From positions 248,001 to 312,000 of the forward strand of contig NZ_JAAUVN010000006.1 in assembly GCF_012030425.1 (NCBI RefSeq): DNA of 64,000 bases. Reading direction: 5' to 3'. Below the pieces are notes generated by a model. It did not search any database and was not told the DNA's origin. It saw only the letters and a program-made list of their open reading frames with translations. This document shows, in pieces, positions 1 through 9,649 of this stretch. Each line of letters begins with the position of its first letter. Positions within the stretch are counted from its first letter, which is position 1. Source of the DNA: Sphingobacterium sp. B16(2022). Its GTDB lineage: Bacteria; Bacteroidota; Bacteroidia; Sphingobacteriales; Sphingobacteriaceae. The position numbers were made by a program, and so were the translations under genes.

Positions 1-1277
1 GGGATCATAATCAGGAACTCACAGGACATGTCACCGACACCCAGTACAATCAGTATTGGCAGGAAAAAGTAATACCACAATTACGTGAACTTTTAACAAA
101 CTATGGCGATATCGCACTTATGTGGTTTGATATGTGGATTCCGTATCAAAAATCAATAATTAAAAAAGAACAGCTTGAACAGGTTGTGGAGCTTATTCAT
201 ACCTTACAGCCCAACTGCCTGATTAATTCAAGACTAGGTTTACCTACGGATGAGAAAAATATTGATTTTGAAACCTTCGGCGATAATCAATTTGGAACCT
301 CATACATTCAACATCCGTGGGAAACACCAGGTACTATTGCACATTCGTGGGGCTACAACGGTCAAGAAAATGAATGGAAATCAACCAGTCAGATCTTCAA
401 TTCGCTGATTTCAAATGTTAGCCTAAACGGTGGATTTACCTTAAATATTGGACCTCGTGCAGATGGTACTGTACCTTATGAAAGTGTATCAAGACTTGAA
501 GATATCGGTAAATGGCTCAATAAACATGGAGAAAGTATCTATGGGGCAACTGGTCTAGATCTAAGAGCCAACCAGCATGATTGGGGGTATTTAACAACCA
601 AAACTACAGGAAAACAAACAAATGTATATGCTCAGGTGTTTAATTGGCCACTGGATCGCGTGTTGCGGATATCAGGAATTAAAACTAAACCGGAACAGAT
701 ATCCATTCAAGGTACGACAGATCATCAGAACTTAAAATTTGAACAAATTGGTGGCATCCTGCATGTAAATCTTCCCAATAAGCAAACAGACAACTATGTA
801 TCTACCATAGTAATCCATTACAATGAACCATTGCAACTGGATAAAGATATCGTTGCTGAGTCCACTTTTGGTGGTTTTGCTTTAAATAGTACTAATGCAC
901 AAAACAGAGAACAATTAAAAGTAATTCGTTATGACGGAAAAAAACCTAACCATATTCAAACAGCTGGAGAAAACATTGTCTGGGAGATAGATTTTCCTGA
1001 AGTAGGAACTTATAAAATAGATGTATCTGCACATAATCCTAATACAGATCCGGTAGAAATTAAGGTTCAAACAAGCAATCAAACAGCTTCAGGAAAACTA
1101 ACACCAAATGGAAAAATGGTAGTAGAACCGAACGAGAATAATTACACCGATGAGTTTGTGAACACTTCCATAGGTACATTTCATATTCGTCAAACAGGTA
1201 AACAAAAGATCACGTTCCAGACAGGTGGAAATCAACAACTTTGGTTAAACAGTATTTGGTTAGAAAAAATTAAATAA
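1..1277 (+). CDS. alpha-L-fucosidase (GH29), C-terminal part
   Basis: The gene enters from the left edge; its frame is open from base 3, so the start and signal peptide lie outside the window. GH29 enzymes remove alpha-linked L-fucose from glycans by a retaining mechanism. The visible segment contains the MWFDMW stretch (bases 120-137), where the Asp matches the family's WFD nucleophile, preceded by a helix typical of the barrel (RELLTNYGDIAL). About 385 residues follow, including the end of the barrel and beta-rich C-terminal domains (roughly the last 130 residues), which resemble the sandwich or carbohydrate-binding tails of Bacteroidota fucosidases. No strong terminator follows. Family is confident; substrate linkage cannot be told. 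Confidence 0.88.
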   Translation, partial: DHNQELTGHVTDTQYNQYWQEKVIPQLRELLTNYGDIALMWFDMWIPYQKSIIKKEQLEQVVELIHTLQPNCLINSRLGLPTDEKNIDFETFGDNQFGTSYIQHPWETPGTIAHSWGYNGQENEWKSTSQIFNSLISNVSLNGGFTLNIGPRADGTVPYESVSRLEDIGKWLNKHGESIYGATGLDLRANQHDWGYLTTKTTGKQTNVYAQVFNWPLDRVLRISGIKTKPEQISIQGTTDHQNLKFEQIGGILHVNLPNKQTDNYVSTIVIHYNEPLQLDKDIVAESTFGGFALNSTNAQNREQLKVIRYDGKKPNHIQTAGENIVWEIDFPEVGTYKIDVSAHNPNTDPVEIKVQTSNQTASGKLTPNGKMVVEPNENNYTDEFVNTSIGTFHIRQTGKQKITFQTGGNQQLWLNSIWLEKIK

Positions 1278-1312
1278 ATATGGGTTATGTATAGCATATA
1301 AGGCCATTAATA

Positions 1313-1320
1313 TACATTTG
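1313..1320 (+). promoter_or_regulatory. candidate -7 box (TACATTTG)
   Basis: TACATTTG fits the Bacteroidota -7 consensus TAnnTTTG and sits about 90 bases before the sensor kinase start. No convincing -33 TTTG is seen 17-21 bases upstream, so this is only a candidate. Confidence 0.3.
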
Positions 1321-1411
1321 AATATGCAGTTTTGCTATTAAATTTCAAGAAAATGTGCACATTTGCATGCATCAACATTAGAAAAACAGGTTTTCTCAAC
1401 TAGAATTGCGA

Positions 1412-3283
1412 ATGAAATTTCACAATCAAGCATTGGACAAACAAAATATACTTCTAGAAACTTTAGGTTTTGAAGGATTAGTTGCGCTTGATTGTGAAGG
1501 GCATATTTTGGCATTAAATAATCAGGCGAAATCCTTATTACCTTATGACAAAATAGCACATAAAAAAATACATGAGGCGTTGGTCTTCTACAGCAAAGAA
1601 AGTCAACATCCGATACATCCCAATGAATTATCATTTTTTAGGACATTGGAGACTGGTGCGGTTCAGCGTGATATGATCTACGGTATCACAACAGAAGACA
1701 ATACGTTTATCTGGCTTTCTTTTAGCTCTAAATTAATACCTGATAGACCTGATATCCACATGCTCATCAGCATTCAGGATGTTTCCCCACTCGTCAATGA
1801 AAACAAAAAATTACTAGATAGAAAACAAGAACTTCAACTTTTAATAACATCGCTCGATGATATTGTCTTTGAAGTAACTAAAGAAGGAGTTTTCAAAAAC
1901 TATTGGACCAGCGAACCTGATTTATTATTTTATGAACCAGAGCAATTTTTGAACAAAAATATTGCAGATCTATTTCCTTCGGAAATGACCGAAAAAACAT
2001 TACCATTGATCAATAAGGCATTAACCTATAACAAGGTTTATCATATGGAATTTCCTTCTCCTTTTGATACGCATAAAGGTAGATGGTTCAAATTAAAAAT
2101 TAAACCCATACATAAAGCAAAAGATCGTGTAGCAGTTGTTGTCTCCGATATTTCCCAAAAAATTAAATCGCTTGAGAAAATTAGATATAATCAACATAAA
2201 TTCAATCAAGCTTTTCATTTCTCCGGATTAGGGGTATCATTGACAAGTATTCAAGGTTATTGCCTTGATGCAAATAAAATGCTCACTAAAATTTTAGGTT
2301 TTTCGCAAGATGAACTATCCTGCACCAACTTTTTTGATTACACACATCCTGACGATATCGATAATGATTATAAGCAACGTCAACGATTGTTAAAAGGAGA
2401 AATAGACAGCTTCATGTTAGAAAAGCGGTACCGCCATCAACTCGGCCACTATGTATGGTGTTCAGTAACCACCTCGGCAGTACATAATCAGTGTAATGAA
2501 GTATCTTTTTTTATTGTTCAGCTACAGGACATATCGGAATGTAAAAAGAATCTTGAAATTTTAGAAAGGCAAAAAAAGGAAATCGAAATTGTCAAGATAG
2601 ATCTGGAAACTAAAGTGCGCCAGTTGGAAGAGTTTAATCATATTGTAGCCCATAATTTAAGAGAGCCCGTAAGCAATATCCATATGCTCATCGATGAACT
2701 GAAAGATGAAAACAGAAAAGAAGTTAACAAAGAATATTTTAGACTACTGAAAAGTAGTAACAACAGTCTAACAGATACGTTGCAAGAGCTATCAGAGATA
2801 TTAGAAATTAGTCAAAATAGAAACATAGAAAAGGTGAACTGTCATTTGCCTACAATTTTTAAAAAGGTATATGATCAATTTTTAGCAGAGATATATAGTA
2901 AAAAAGTGATCCTGACAACAGATTTTGAGATTGAGTATTTGCAATACTCTAGAATATATCTCGAAAGTATTATTTATAATCTGCTTAGCAATGCACTAAA
3001 ATACACCGTTCCCCGTGTTCAGCCACAAATTCATATCAGAACATATCAACAGAATAATTCAACCTTACTGAGCATCCAAGATAATGGAATAGGCATTGAC
3101 CTACCCAAATTCAAATCGCAAATCTTTATGTTTAGAAAAGTTTTTCATCGTGGCTTTGATAGCAAAGGCCTAGGTTTATTCATCACACGCTATCAGATCG
3201 AATCTTTGGGAGGCAAGATCGATGTTATTAGCAAGCCAAATAACGGCACTACTTTTTTAGTAAATTTTTTAGAAAACAACTAA
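1412..3283 (+). CDS. PAS-domain sensor histidine kinase
   Basis: A 623-residue soluble histidine kinase without visible membrane helices, so it probably senses a cytoplasmic signal. Three PAS-like segments (about residues 15-125, 140-255 and 262-385) are followed by a short coiled coil, a HisKA dimerisation domain with the phospho-acceptor His414 in AHNLREPVS, and a HATPase domain with N box (NLLSNALKYT), DNGIGID and KGLGLFI motifs. I chose the ATG at 1412; an in-frame TTG six bases upstream is possible but weaker. The stop codon touches the start codon of the receiver gene (TAAATG), so the two are surely translated as a pair. The signal sensed is unknown. Confidence 0.93.
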   Translation: MKFHNQALDKQNILLETLGFEGLVALDCEGHILALNNQAKSLLPYDKIAHKKIHEALVFYSKESQHPIHPNELSFFRTLETGAVQRDMIYGITTEDNTFIWLSFSSKLIPDRPDIHMLISIQDVSPLVNENKKLLDRKQELQLLITSLDDIVFEVTKEGVFKNYWTSEPDLLFYEPEQFLNKNIADLFPSEMTEKTLPLINKALTYNKVYHMEFPSPFDTHKGRWFKLKIKPIHKAKDRVAVVVSDISQKIKSLEKIRYNQHKFNQAFHFSGLGVSLTSIQGYCLDANKMLTKILGFSQDELSCTNFFDYTHPDDIDNDYKQRQRLLKGEIDSFMLEKRYRHQLGHYVWCSVTTSAVHNQCNEVSFFIVQLQDISECKKNLEILERQKKEIEIVKIDLETKVRQLEEFNHIVAHNLREPVSNIHMLIDELKDENRKEVNKEYFRLLKSSNNSLTDTLQELSEILEISQNRNIEKVNCHLPTIFKKVYDQFLAEIYSKKVILTTDFEIEYLQYSRIYLESIIYNLLSNALKYTVPRVQPQIHIRTYQQNNSTLLSIQDNGIGIDLPKFKSQIFMFRKVFHRGFDSKGLGLFITRYQIESLGGKIDVISKPNNGTTFLVNFLENN

Positions 3284-3712
3284 ATGGGATCAACCAATAC
3301 TATAAAAATAAGAACAGTCACCCTTGTCGATGATAATGCTATTTTACGCGTTATTTTCAGCAACATGATTAAGAGTTTTCCAGACTTTCCGATACAGATC
3401 AACTTATTTGAAAATGCGCTAGATGCATTAGAGTATTTTGAAAATAAAAAGGAAAATCTCGATCCTTCTTCAGAAATAATATTTGTCGATATTAACATGC
3501 CCTTTATGACAGGTTGGGAAATGATGGATAAATTAGAAGAGTTTGGTCATGACTTTTTAAATCTTTTGAACATTTATATCATAAGTTCATCAACAAGCAG
3601 GACCGATCGGGAACAAATTCAAGACTATCCATTCATTGATGGATACATTTTGAAACCCATAGATAAACTTAAATTGTATGAATTGATCCGCAAACTCAAT
3701 AATGAAGCATAA
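3284..3712 (+). CDS. single-domain response regulator (receiver only)
   Basis: A 142-residue CheY-like receiver with nothing after it. The acidic pair Asp16-Asp17 (LVDDN), the phospho-acceptor Asp69 (FVDINMP) and Lys124 (LKPID) are all present, so it should be phosphorylated, presumably by the kinase encoded immediately upstream. It has no DNA-binding or enzymatic output domain, as in Spo0F or cyanobacterial Rcp1-type regulators, and must act through a protein partner or pass phosphate on. No such partner is encoded next to it. A strong hairpin terminator follows. Confidence 0.93.
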   Translation: MGSTNTIKIRTVTLVDDNAILRVIFSNMIKSFPDFPIQINLFENALDALEYFENKKENLDPSSEIIFVDINMPFMTGWEMMDKLEEFGHDFLNLLNIYIISSSTSRTDREQIQDYPFIDGYILKPIDKLKLYELIRKLNNEA

Positions 3713-3750
3713 CATGATGCTATTTATTTAATCTTGCATCCGACAAATTA

Positions 3751-3801
3751 AAAGAGCTACTTTATGAATCTGTCTGTATTCAGATCCTAAAGTAGCTCTT
3801 T
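3751..3801. terminator. bidirectional terminator between convergent genes
   Basis: A 14-base perfect inverted repeat (AAAGAGCTACTTTA at 3751-3764 and its complement at 3788-3801) with a loop that can pair further (ATCTG/CAGAT). It lies between the receiver gene (+) and the hexosaminidase gene (-) and can serve both strands. Confidence 0.85.
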
Positions 3802-3828
3802 AGCATATTTCAATAGGTATGATAAATA

Positions 3829-6072
3829 CTAATATACCGACAGCTCATCCACAAATAACCAAGCCGGCGAACCCGCACCACCAGATCCTGCAGGAATCTT
3901 ATTCAGATGTTGCACTTCAACTTTAACAAATTTAGCAGTCTGCTTTTCAAACGACAATTTGATGGTCCCTTTAGATACGGCGATCACTTCTTTTCCCACC
4001 TCTTTTACTAAAGTAAAATTTTGATTATCCTGGGAAACATAAACTTTAACCGCTTGCGGATAGTATATCCAACTCGCATTTTGATCAACGACATTCAGTT
4101 CCACATTTGAAAATGAAACTGGCTCAGCCATATCAATCGTAGCCACTAAATCTTTACCATTAAATCCTAACCAGTTTTTCTTAAAATACTGCTTATTGCC
4201 ATAAACACCATCAACCAATGTTGCTGCACCGTTCGCTTGATATGCTTCATTTGGCTCATGCAACAATTGAACAGATTTCCCCGTAGATTTACTGATTACA
4301 AAATCCTGCTTCAATACTGAACCGACCATACGCGCATCACTAAAATTTGCGGCATTGATGGTCATTGTTCTATCCACTACAACAGGCTCTTTATAAACGG
4401 CACTTTGAACAGTCGGTGCTGTTCCATCTGTAGTATAGCGAATCGTATTGTCATTTTTGATTGTTGATAATTCATAATACATCTTTCCGTCTCTGGAAAC
4501 GATATTACCATTCAATTCAAAAATAGCTTTACTATAATTGATTTTTTTTCTGTCCAGATAAGTAAACTCATGAATCACCCTGTTTTCGAAAGATTTATAC
4601 GCTTCCGGTTTTGATGTTCCCCATGCCACTTCAGACAAAGCCAACAATCGAGGAAACAACATATATTCAACATGTTTAAAATTTGTAATATACTCCGTCC
4701 ACATATTGGCCTGTGGTCCCAAGATATGCTTTGCTTCTTGCGCATTCAACTCCTTGGGTATCGGGTTGAAGCTATACACTTTATCCAAGCGAAGTTCAGC
4801 ATTAAAAGCCAACGGTTCAGATTGCGGATTCCCTTGATAATAATCCAGATACATATGACTGACGGGAGTCATGATGGCATCGTGTCCTGTCTTTGCGGCA
4901 TGAATACCACCTTCAATACCTGTCCAACTCATAACTGTGGCATTTGGAGCCAGACCGCCTTCTAAAATTTCATCCCAGCCGATAATATCTTTACCCTTTG
5001 CATTGATGTATTTTTCCATCCGTTTGATGAAATAAGATTGCAACTCGAACTCATCTTTTAATCCTTCTTTTTTAATCATTTCCTGGCAATGTGCACAGGT
5101 TTTCCATCTTGTTTTAGGTGCCTCGTCGCCACCGATATGAATATAATGACTTGGAAAAAGTGTAACAACTTCATCGATCACATCTTCCAATAACGCAAAA
5201 GTTTCCTCCTTAGGACAATAGATATCATCCATAACACCCCAAGTTGTTCCTACCTGAAAAGGACCTCCTGTACAAGAAAGTTCAGGATATGCAGCCAATG
5301 CAGCCTGAGCATGACCTGGCATTTCAATTTCAGGGATTATTTCAATCTGTAGTTTATTTGCATAGGCAACAACATCTTTAATCTGCTCCTGTGTATAAAA
5401 TCCGCCGTAACGGCCATCTTTAGTTAATTTAGAATCTTTCACATCATCTGTCACTGCACGGTATGCTCCGATAGCGGTAAGTTTCGGATGACTTTTGATT
5501 TCAATACGCCATCCTTGGTCATCTGTAAGATGCCAGTGAAACTTATTCATTTTATAACGCGATAAATAATCTAAAAATAATTTCACTTCATCGGCAGTAA
5601 AAAAATGTCTGCTGACGTCAAGATGTGCACCACGATAAGTGAACTTCGCATAATCTTTAATTTCCAAAGCAGGAATACTTCCACTAGCTTGGTTCTCCTC
5701 CACAAGCTGCAACAAAGTTTGAACAGCATAAAAAGCGGAACTTTCTGTAGAAGCGGCTATGAAGACACCACTAGGACCTATCTTTAATTCATAATAATCA
5801 TGCTTTTCCGAGACAGTATTGTTGATTTTCTGAAATCGGATTGGTCCCGATTTTTTAAGAGTAACTTTCGTCTGTAATAAGCTTTCTAATTGATTAGCCA
5901 AATATTTTGCTTGGGTCTCAAATGCCCCTGCTCCAACGGTTAGATTTCCTTTTAAAGGAAAGGAACCTTGCTTTGATATCTCCAAATGCTGAGGCATCGG
6001 TATCAGGTTCTTCTGTGCGAATAAGACAGAAGAATAGAAAAAAATAAAACTTAAAAATAGGATTTTACGCAT
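3829..6072 (-). CDS. secreted beta-N-acetylhexosaminidase (GH20)
   Basis: A 747-residue enzyme releasing terminal N-acetylglucosamine or N-acetylgalactosamine from glycans by substrate-assisted catalysis. The signal peptide is clear (MRKILFLSFIFFYSS..LFA, then QKN). Then come the GH20b alpha/beta domain (about 22-145) and the catalytic barrel (about 148-500) with the Asp316-Glu317 pair in HIGGDEAPKTRW. A chitobiase-type beta-sandwich (about 530-600, IRYTTDGTAPT) and a discoidin-like F5/8C module (about 610-747) follow. An in-frame ATG at 6105 was rejected: it lies upstream of a good -7 box (6094-6101) and would spoil the signal peptide. It is probably periplasmic or surface-exposed. Confidence 0.95.
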   Translation of the reverse strand: MRKILFLSFIFFYSSVLFAQKNLIPMPQHLEISKQGSFPLKGNLTVGAGAFETQAKYLANQLESLLQTKVTLKKSGPIRFQKINNTVSEKHDYYELKIGPSGVFIAASTESSAFYAVQTLLQLVEENQASGSIPALEIKDYAKFTYRGAHLDVSRHFFTADEVKLFLDYLSRYKMNKFHWHLTDDQGWRIEIKSHPKLTAIGAYRAVTDDVKDSKLTKDGRYGGFYTQEQIKDVVAYANKLQIEIIPEIEMPGHAQAALAAYPELSCTGGPFQVGTTWGVMDDIYCPKEETFALLEDVIDEVVTLFPSHYIHIGGDEAPKTRWKTCAHCQEMIKKEGLKDEFELQSYFIKRMEKYINAKGKDIIGWDEILEGGLAPNATVMSWTGIEGGIHAAKTGHDAIMTPVSHMYLDYYQGNPQSEPLAFNAELRLDKVYSFNPIPKELNAQEAKHILGPQANMWTEYITNFKHVEYMLFPRLLALSEVAWGTSKPEAYKSFENRVIHEFTYLDRKKINYSKAIFELNGNIVSRDGKMYYELSTIKNDNTIRYTTDGTAPTVQSAVYKEPVVVDRTMTINAANFSDARMVGSVLKQDFVISKSTGKSVQLLHEPNEAYQANGAATLVDGVYGNKQYFKKNWLGFNGKDLVATIDMAEPVSFSNVELNVVDQNASWIYYPQAVKVYVSQDNQNFTLVKEVGKEVIAVSKGTIKLSFEKQTAKFVKVEVQHLNKIPAGSGGAGSPAWLFVDELSVY

Positions 6073-6093
6073 GATAGTGATTTGGTCTTTCAA

Positions 6094-6101
6094 CAAAAGT
6101 A
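6094..6101 (-). promoter_or_regulatory. -7 box for hexosaminidase gene (TACTTTTG)
   Basis: On the minus strand TACTTTTG matches TAnnTTTG. It lies 21 bases before the ATG at 6072, giving a short leader. The -33 position is only T-rich (TTTT). Its place downstream of the alternative ATG at 6105 argues for the shorter protein. Confidence 0.5.
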
Positions 6102-6154
6102 GCATTAATTTTAAAAAATTAAAACGTTATAGCATGCCCGTTACATTAAACTAA

Positions 6155-6180
6155 AAAAGGAGATCATATGATCTCCTTTT
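6155..6180 (-). terminator. terminator of the Xaa-Pro aminopeptidase gene
   Basis: Perfect 26-base palindrome (AAAAGGAGATCAT and its complement) with A and T runs on both flanks, 27 bases past the stop of the minus-strand peptidase gene. Confidence 0.85.
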
Positions 6181-6206
6181 CCTATTATATTACATTTTAA
6201 ATAATC

Positions 6207-7982
6207 TTAAATTGCTTGCGTTTTGGTTTTCAACCAAGCCTTTTCATCATCATTCAATCTGCCTTCCAGTTTATCATAAACCCATTGGTTATACTGATTC
6301 AACCAGTTTATATGTTGCTGATCCAGTAACGTTTTATCAACTAGATCTGTTGCAATATAGCAGATTGTCAATGTTTCAAAATCCATAAACTCTCCGAATA
6401 TGGAAGAATCAGCATGTTTTGATAAGACAAGATTTTCAATACGGATACCATGTTTTCCCTCACGGTATAACCCCGGTTCAATCGAACTGATCATTCCCGC
6501 TTCAATTGCAACATCAATATTTGCGGCATTAAATGTCTGCGGACCTTCGTGCACATTCAAAAAGAAACCAACACCATGACCAGTACCATGGCCATAATTA
6601 CGTAATGTAGCCCAAATCGGACGACGTGTAATCGCATCAATCTGATAGCCTTTAGATCCTTGCGGATAAATAGCCTGGCTACCTTCTATCGTACCTTTCA
6701 ATACAATTGTATAATCTTCCTTCTCTTCCTGCGTAATATTTCCCAACGAAACCACACGCGTAATATCTGTTGTTCCTGTCTGATATTGACCTCCCGAATC
6801 GACCAATAACAGCCCTGACGTTTTTAAATCGTAATTGCTTTCTTTACTAGCGGAATAATGTGGCAATGCACCGTGGTCTAAATAGCCGGCAATGGTACCA
6901 AAACTAATATCATTAAAACCAGGTTGCTCCTCTCTAAACTCTTGTAATCTTGCGGCTATAGAAATCTCAGATTGACCACCGGCAGGCACTGCCGATTCCA
7001 GCCATTTAAAGAATTTAGTCATCGCAACACCATCATTGATCATCGTTTCGCGCGTATGTCCAATCTCTACTTCATTTTTAATGGCTTTCAGAGAAGCTGA
7101 AGGATTGATTTTCTCAATGATTTTTACGCCAGAAGGAATAGAATCATAAATAGCAAAACAAGTTCTTTTCGGATCAATCAAAATAGATGCTACAGCTAGA
7201 TTGCTCACTTGTGCATACACTTCCTCATAAGGCTTAACAGTTACACCGGAAGCTTCTAAACTGATAACCGTTTCCGAGTCTAATTTAGCTGTTTCAATAT
7301 ATAAAATAGCTTCATCTGCTGTCACATAAACGAATCCTAAAACAACAGGATTACATGGTACGTCACGTCCGCGGATATTAAGCAACCAAGCTAGATCATC
7401 TAAAGAAGAAACCAGATGTGCCTGTGCTCTATTCTTGGCCAATACAGCGCGAACAGCCGCCACTTTAGATTTTGTAGATTGACCTGTTGTCGTATCGGCC
7501 AATAAATATGCTTTTGCTAAAGGCAAAGCCGGTCTACCCTCCCACAATGGAGACAATAGATCCACATGACCGTCAACTACAATATCAAGAGGTTTCAAGA
7601 TTTGTTGAACAGATTGTGCAACTAACAAAGAAGCTAAATTACCGTCAAAAGCAACTTTGGCACCTTTTGTTAAATGCTCGCCTAACCAATCTGCGTACTC
7701 CGCATTCCCTTGAACTTTTAATTTCACAAGTTCGAAACCGCTTCCTGCCAACTGTTCATTTGCCTGAACAAAATAACGGGTGTCTGTCCACAGACCAGCA
7801 AAATCCTGTGTAATAACTAAAGTACCTGCTGAACCTGTAAACCCTGATGTCCAAGCGATACACTTATAACGATCTGGTAAATATTCACTTATATGCGGAT
7901 CAGAAGAAGGAATGATATAACCATCAACACCTTGCTCTTTCATCAGACTTCTAATTGCCGTCAATTTTTCTGAATGCGTCAT
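6207..7982 (-). CDS. Xaa-Pro aminopeptidase (M24B, three-domain type)
   Basis: A 591-residue metallopeptidase that removes an N-terminal residue preceding proline. It has two creatinase-type N-terminal domains (about 1-320), a pita-bread catalytic domain (about 325-530) and the extra C-terminal tail of the long, eukaryote-like APP1 group. Metal ligands are visible: Asp395 (VDSGG), Asp406 (TTDITR), His in GHGTGHGVG, Glu in SIEPGLY and Glu in RIENL. There is no signal peptide, so it is cytoplasmic. I prefer the ATG at 7982 (MTHSEKLTAIRSL) because the family begins there; an in-frame ATG at 8021 would add 13 unlikely residues. It ends in its own terminator. Confidence 0.93.
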   Translation of the reverse strand: MTHSEKLTAIRSLMKEQGVDGYIIPSSDPHISEYLPDRYKCIAWTSGFTGSAGTLVITQDFAGLWTDTRYFVQANEQLAGSGFELVKLKVQGNAEYADWLGEHLTKGAKVAFDGNLASLLVAQSVQQILKPLDIVVDGHVDLLSPLWEGRPALPLAKAYLLADTTTGQSTKSKVAAVRAVLAKNRAQAHLVSSLDDLAWLLNIRGRDVPCNPVVLGFVYVTADEAILYIETAKLDSETVISLEASGVTVKPYEEVYAQVSNLAVASILIDPKRTCFAIYDSIPSGVKIIEKINPSASLKAIKNEVEIGHTRETMINDGVAMTKFFKWLESAVPAGGQSEISIAARLQEFREEQPGFNDISFGTIAGYLDHGALPHYSASKESNYDLKTSGLLLVDSGGQYQTGTTDITRVVSLGNITQEEKEDYTIVLKGTIEGSQAIYPQGSKGYQIDAITRRPIWATLRNYGHGTGHGVGFFLNVHEGPQTFNAANIDVAIEAGMISSIEPGLYREGKHGIRIENLVLSKHADSSIFGEFMDFETLTICYIATDLVDKTLLDQQHINWLNQYNQWVYDKLEGRLNDDEKAWLKTKTQAI

Positions 7983-8118
7983 TGTTTCTTTAATTTGATC
8001 ATGCAAGTTATAAAATTTCAAGAAGTAAACACCTTTTCAAGGGTAACTTTTGACTTTCATATTAAACACTTTTGATCAAACAATAGTATCTTTATGAAAA
8101 CAGAAAGATTTAATATTA

Positions 8119-9540
8119 ATGAAAACCAGTATATCCCTTACCCTTCTCAGTATCTGCTTATCCCCGTTATACAGTATTCCTACTTTTTCACAGTCAGCAA
8201 CAAAAACCAAAATTGAAGAAGCTTACCGTCAATTTGAAAAAGACCCTTCATTAAAAAATGGTACAGCATCGCTATCCGTATTTGATGCAAGCACAGGAAT
8301 ACCCATTTTTCAGCATAATCAAGAGATAGGATTAGCAACGGCTTCTACGATGAAGATTATCACCGCCAGCACAGCATTTGATATCCTAGGCAAGGATTTT
8401 AAATTTAAAACCAATCTATCTTATACCGGAACGATACAGGCCGACGGCGTGCTCCATGGAGATATTATTATTGAAGGTAGTGGAGATCCTACCTTAGGAA
8501 GTAACCGTTACCCTGAAACCAGTGAAGAACAAATACTCAACAAATGGATTTACGCAATCCAGAATGCAGGTATTAAGGAAATAAAAGGCCGTATCATCGG
8601 TGATGATAGCCGCTATCAAGGATATAAAGTTCCAGGTGGCTGGATCTGGTCCGATATTGGAAACTATTACGGTGCAGGAGTGTCTTCACTAAACTGGAGA
8701 GAAAATACCGTAGGGGTAGTTTTCACACCTAACGATGCGCTTGGAAAACCAGCAACAATACAAAAGCTCACTGCGGATCTTTCCTATGTAAAAATCACGA
8801 ACGAAGTGACTACCGGAAAAAACGGCTCGGGCGACAATGTATATGCTTATTCAGGTCCTTACGCTACAAATATTTACATCAGGGGCACGTATGGTTCAGA
8901 TCTCAAAAAAACAATTGAAATCTCCGTACCGGATCCCGCTTATGATGTTGCCTTTCAATTAACAAAAGCACTTAAGAATGTCGGCATTAAAACTGCTGAA
9001 TCACCAAGTAACAGCAAAGCGATTTCAACAACAGAAATCTCAAGACATCTTCTGGACACCCATAAATCACCCGATCTTGCTGCGATTATCTACTGGTTCA
9101 ACCAAAAAAGCATCAACTTATACGGTGAAGCATTATTGAAAGCAATTGCATACCAAACGGCACAAAAGACTGAAACGAGTGAGGGAGCATCCTTTATTCA
9201 AAAATATTGGGAGAATAAATTGCAGATCAATAGCAGTGAACTCAACAATCAGGATGGGTCCGGTCTCTCTCCACAAAATAGGGTAACGACTGCTGCAATG
9301 AACAAAATTATGCAATATGCTCAATCACAATCCTGGTTCCCGGAATTCTATAAAAGTCTGCCCGAATACAATAATATGAAGATGAAAAGCGGTACAATTG
9401 GAGGTGCACTGGGCTATACAGGTATCCAAAATAATAGCACAGGACAAAAGTTTACCTTCACACTGTTAGTGAATAATTACTCAGGATCGACTAGCGCTAT
9501 GCGCAAACGAATGTTCACACTTCTTGATGTATTAAAATAA
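8119..9540 (+). CDS. dacB: D-alanyl-D-alanine carboxypeptidase/endopeptidase (PBP4 type, S13)
   Basis: A 473-residue low-molecular-weight penicillin-binding protein that trims peptidoglycan cross-bridges in the periplasm. The signal peptide covers about residues 1-25. The three active-site motifs are present in order: Ser76-x-x-Lys79 (ASTMK), Ser331-Ile-Asn333 (KSINLYGE) and Lys423-Ser-Gly (MKSGTIGG). The long insert between the first two motifs is the hallmark of the S13 family. The gene stands alone between a divergent peptidase gene and the malic enzyme gene. A second ATG at 8094 is out of frame and gives only a short peptide. Confidence 0.94.
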   Translation: MKTSISLTLLSICLSPLYSIPTFSQSATKTKIEEAYRQFEKDPSLKNGTASLSVFDASTGIPIFQHNQEIGLATASTMKIITASTAFDILGKDFKFKTNLSYTGTIQADGVLHGDIIIEGSGDPTLGSNRYPETSEEQILNKWIYAIQNAGIKEIKGRIIGDDSRYQGYKVPGGWIWSDIGNYYGAGVSSLNWRENTVGVVFTPNDALGKPATIQKLTADLSYVKITNEVTTGKNGSGDNVYAYSGPYATNIYIRGTYGSDLKKTIEISVPDPAYDVAFQLTKALKNVGIKTAESPSNSKAISTTEISRHLLDTHKSPDLAAIIYWFNQKSINLYGEALLKAIAYQTAQKTETSEGASFIQKYWENKLQINSSELNNQDGSGLSPQNRVTTAAMNKIMQYAQSQSWFPEFYKSLPEYNNMKMKSGTIGGALGYTGIQNNSTGQKFTFTLLVNNYSGSTSAMRKRMFTLLDVLK

Positions 9541-9599
9541 ATTGACACTTCAGAATAAATTTTTGACTAATTATCATTTCTTTCTCAAAAAAAGAATGA

Positions 9600-9607
9600 T
9601 ACATTTG
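9600..9607 (+). promoter_or_regulatory. candidate -7 box for maeB (TACATTTG)
   Basis: TACATTTG lies 42 bases before the maeB ATG in a 109-base gap. No matching -33 element at the usual spacing is seen. Confidence 0.4.
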
Positions 9608-9649
9608 TAACCTTAGTTTAACAAACTAGCACTATATAAAAGAATTAAA

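Noticed and set aside
6073..6105. Upstream ATG for the GH20 gene
   Set aside because: It lies before a good -7 box and would put 11 residues in front of a normal signal peptide.
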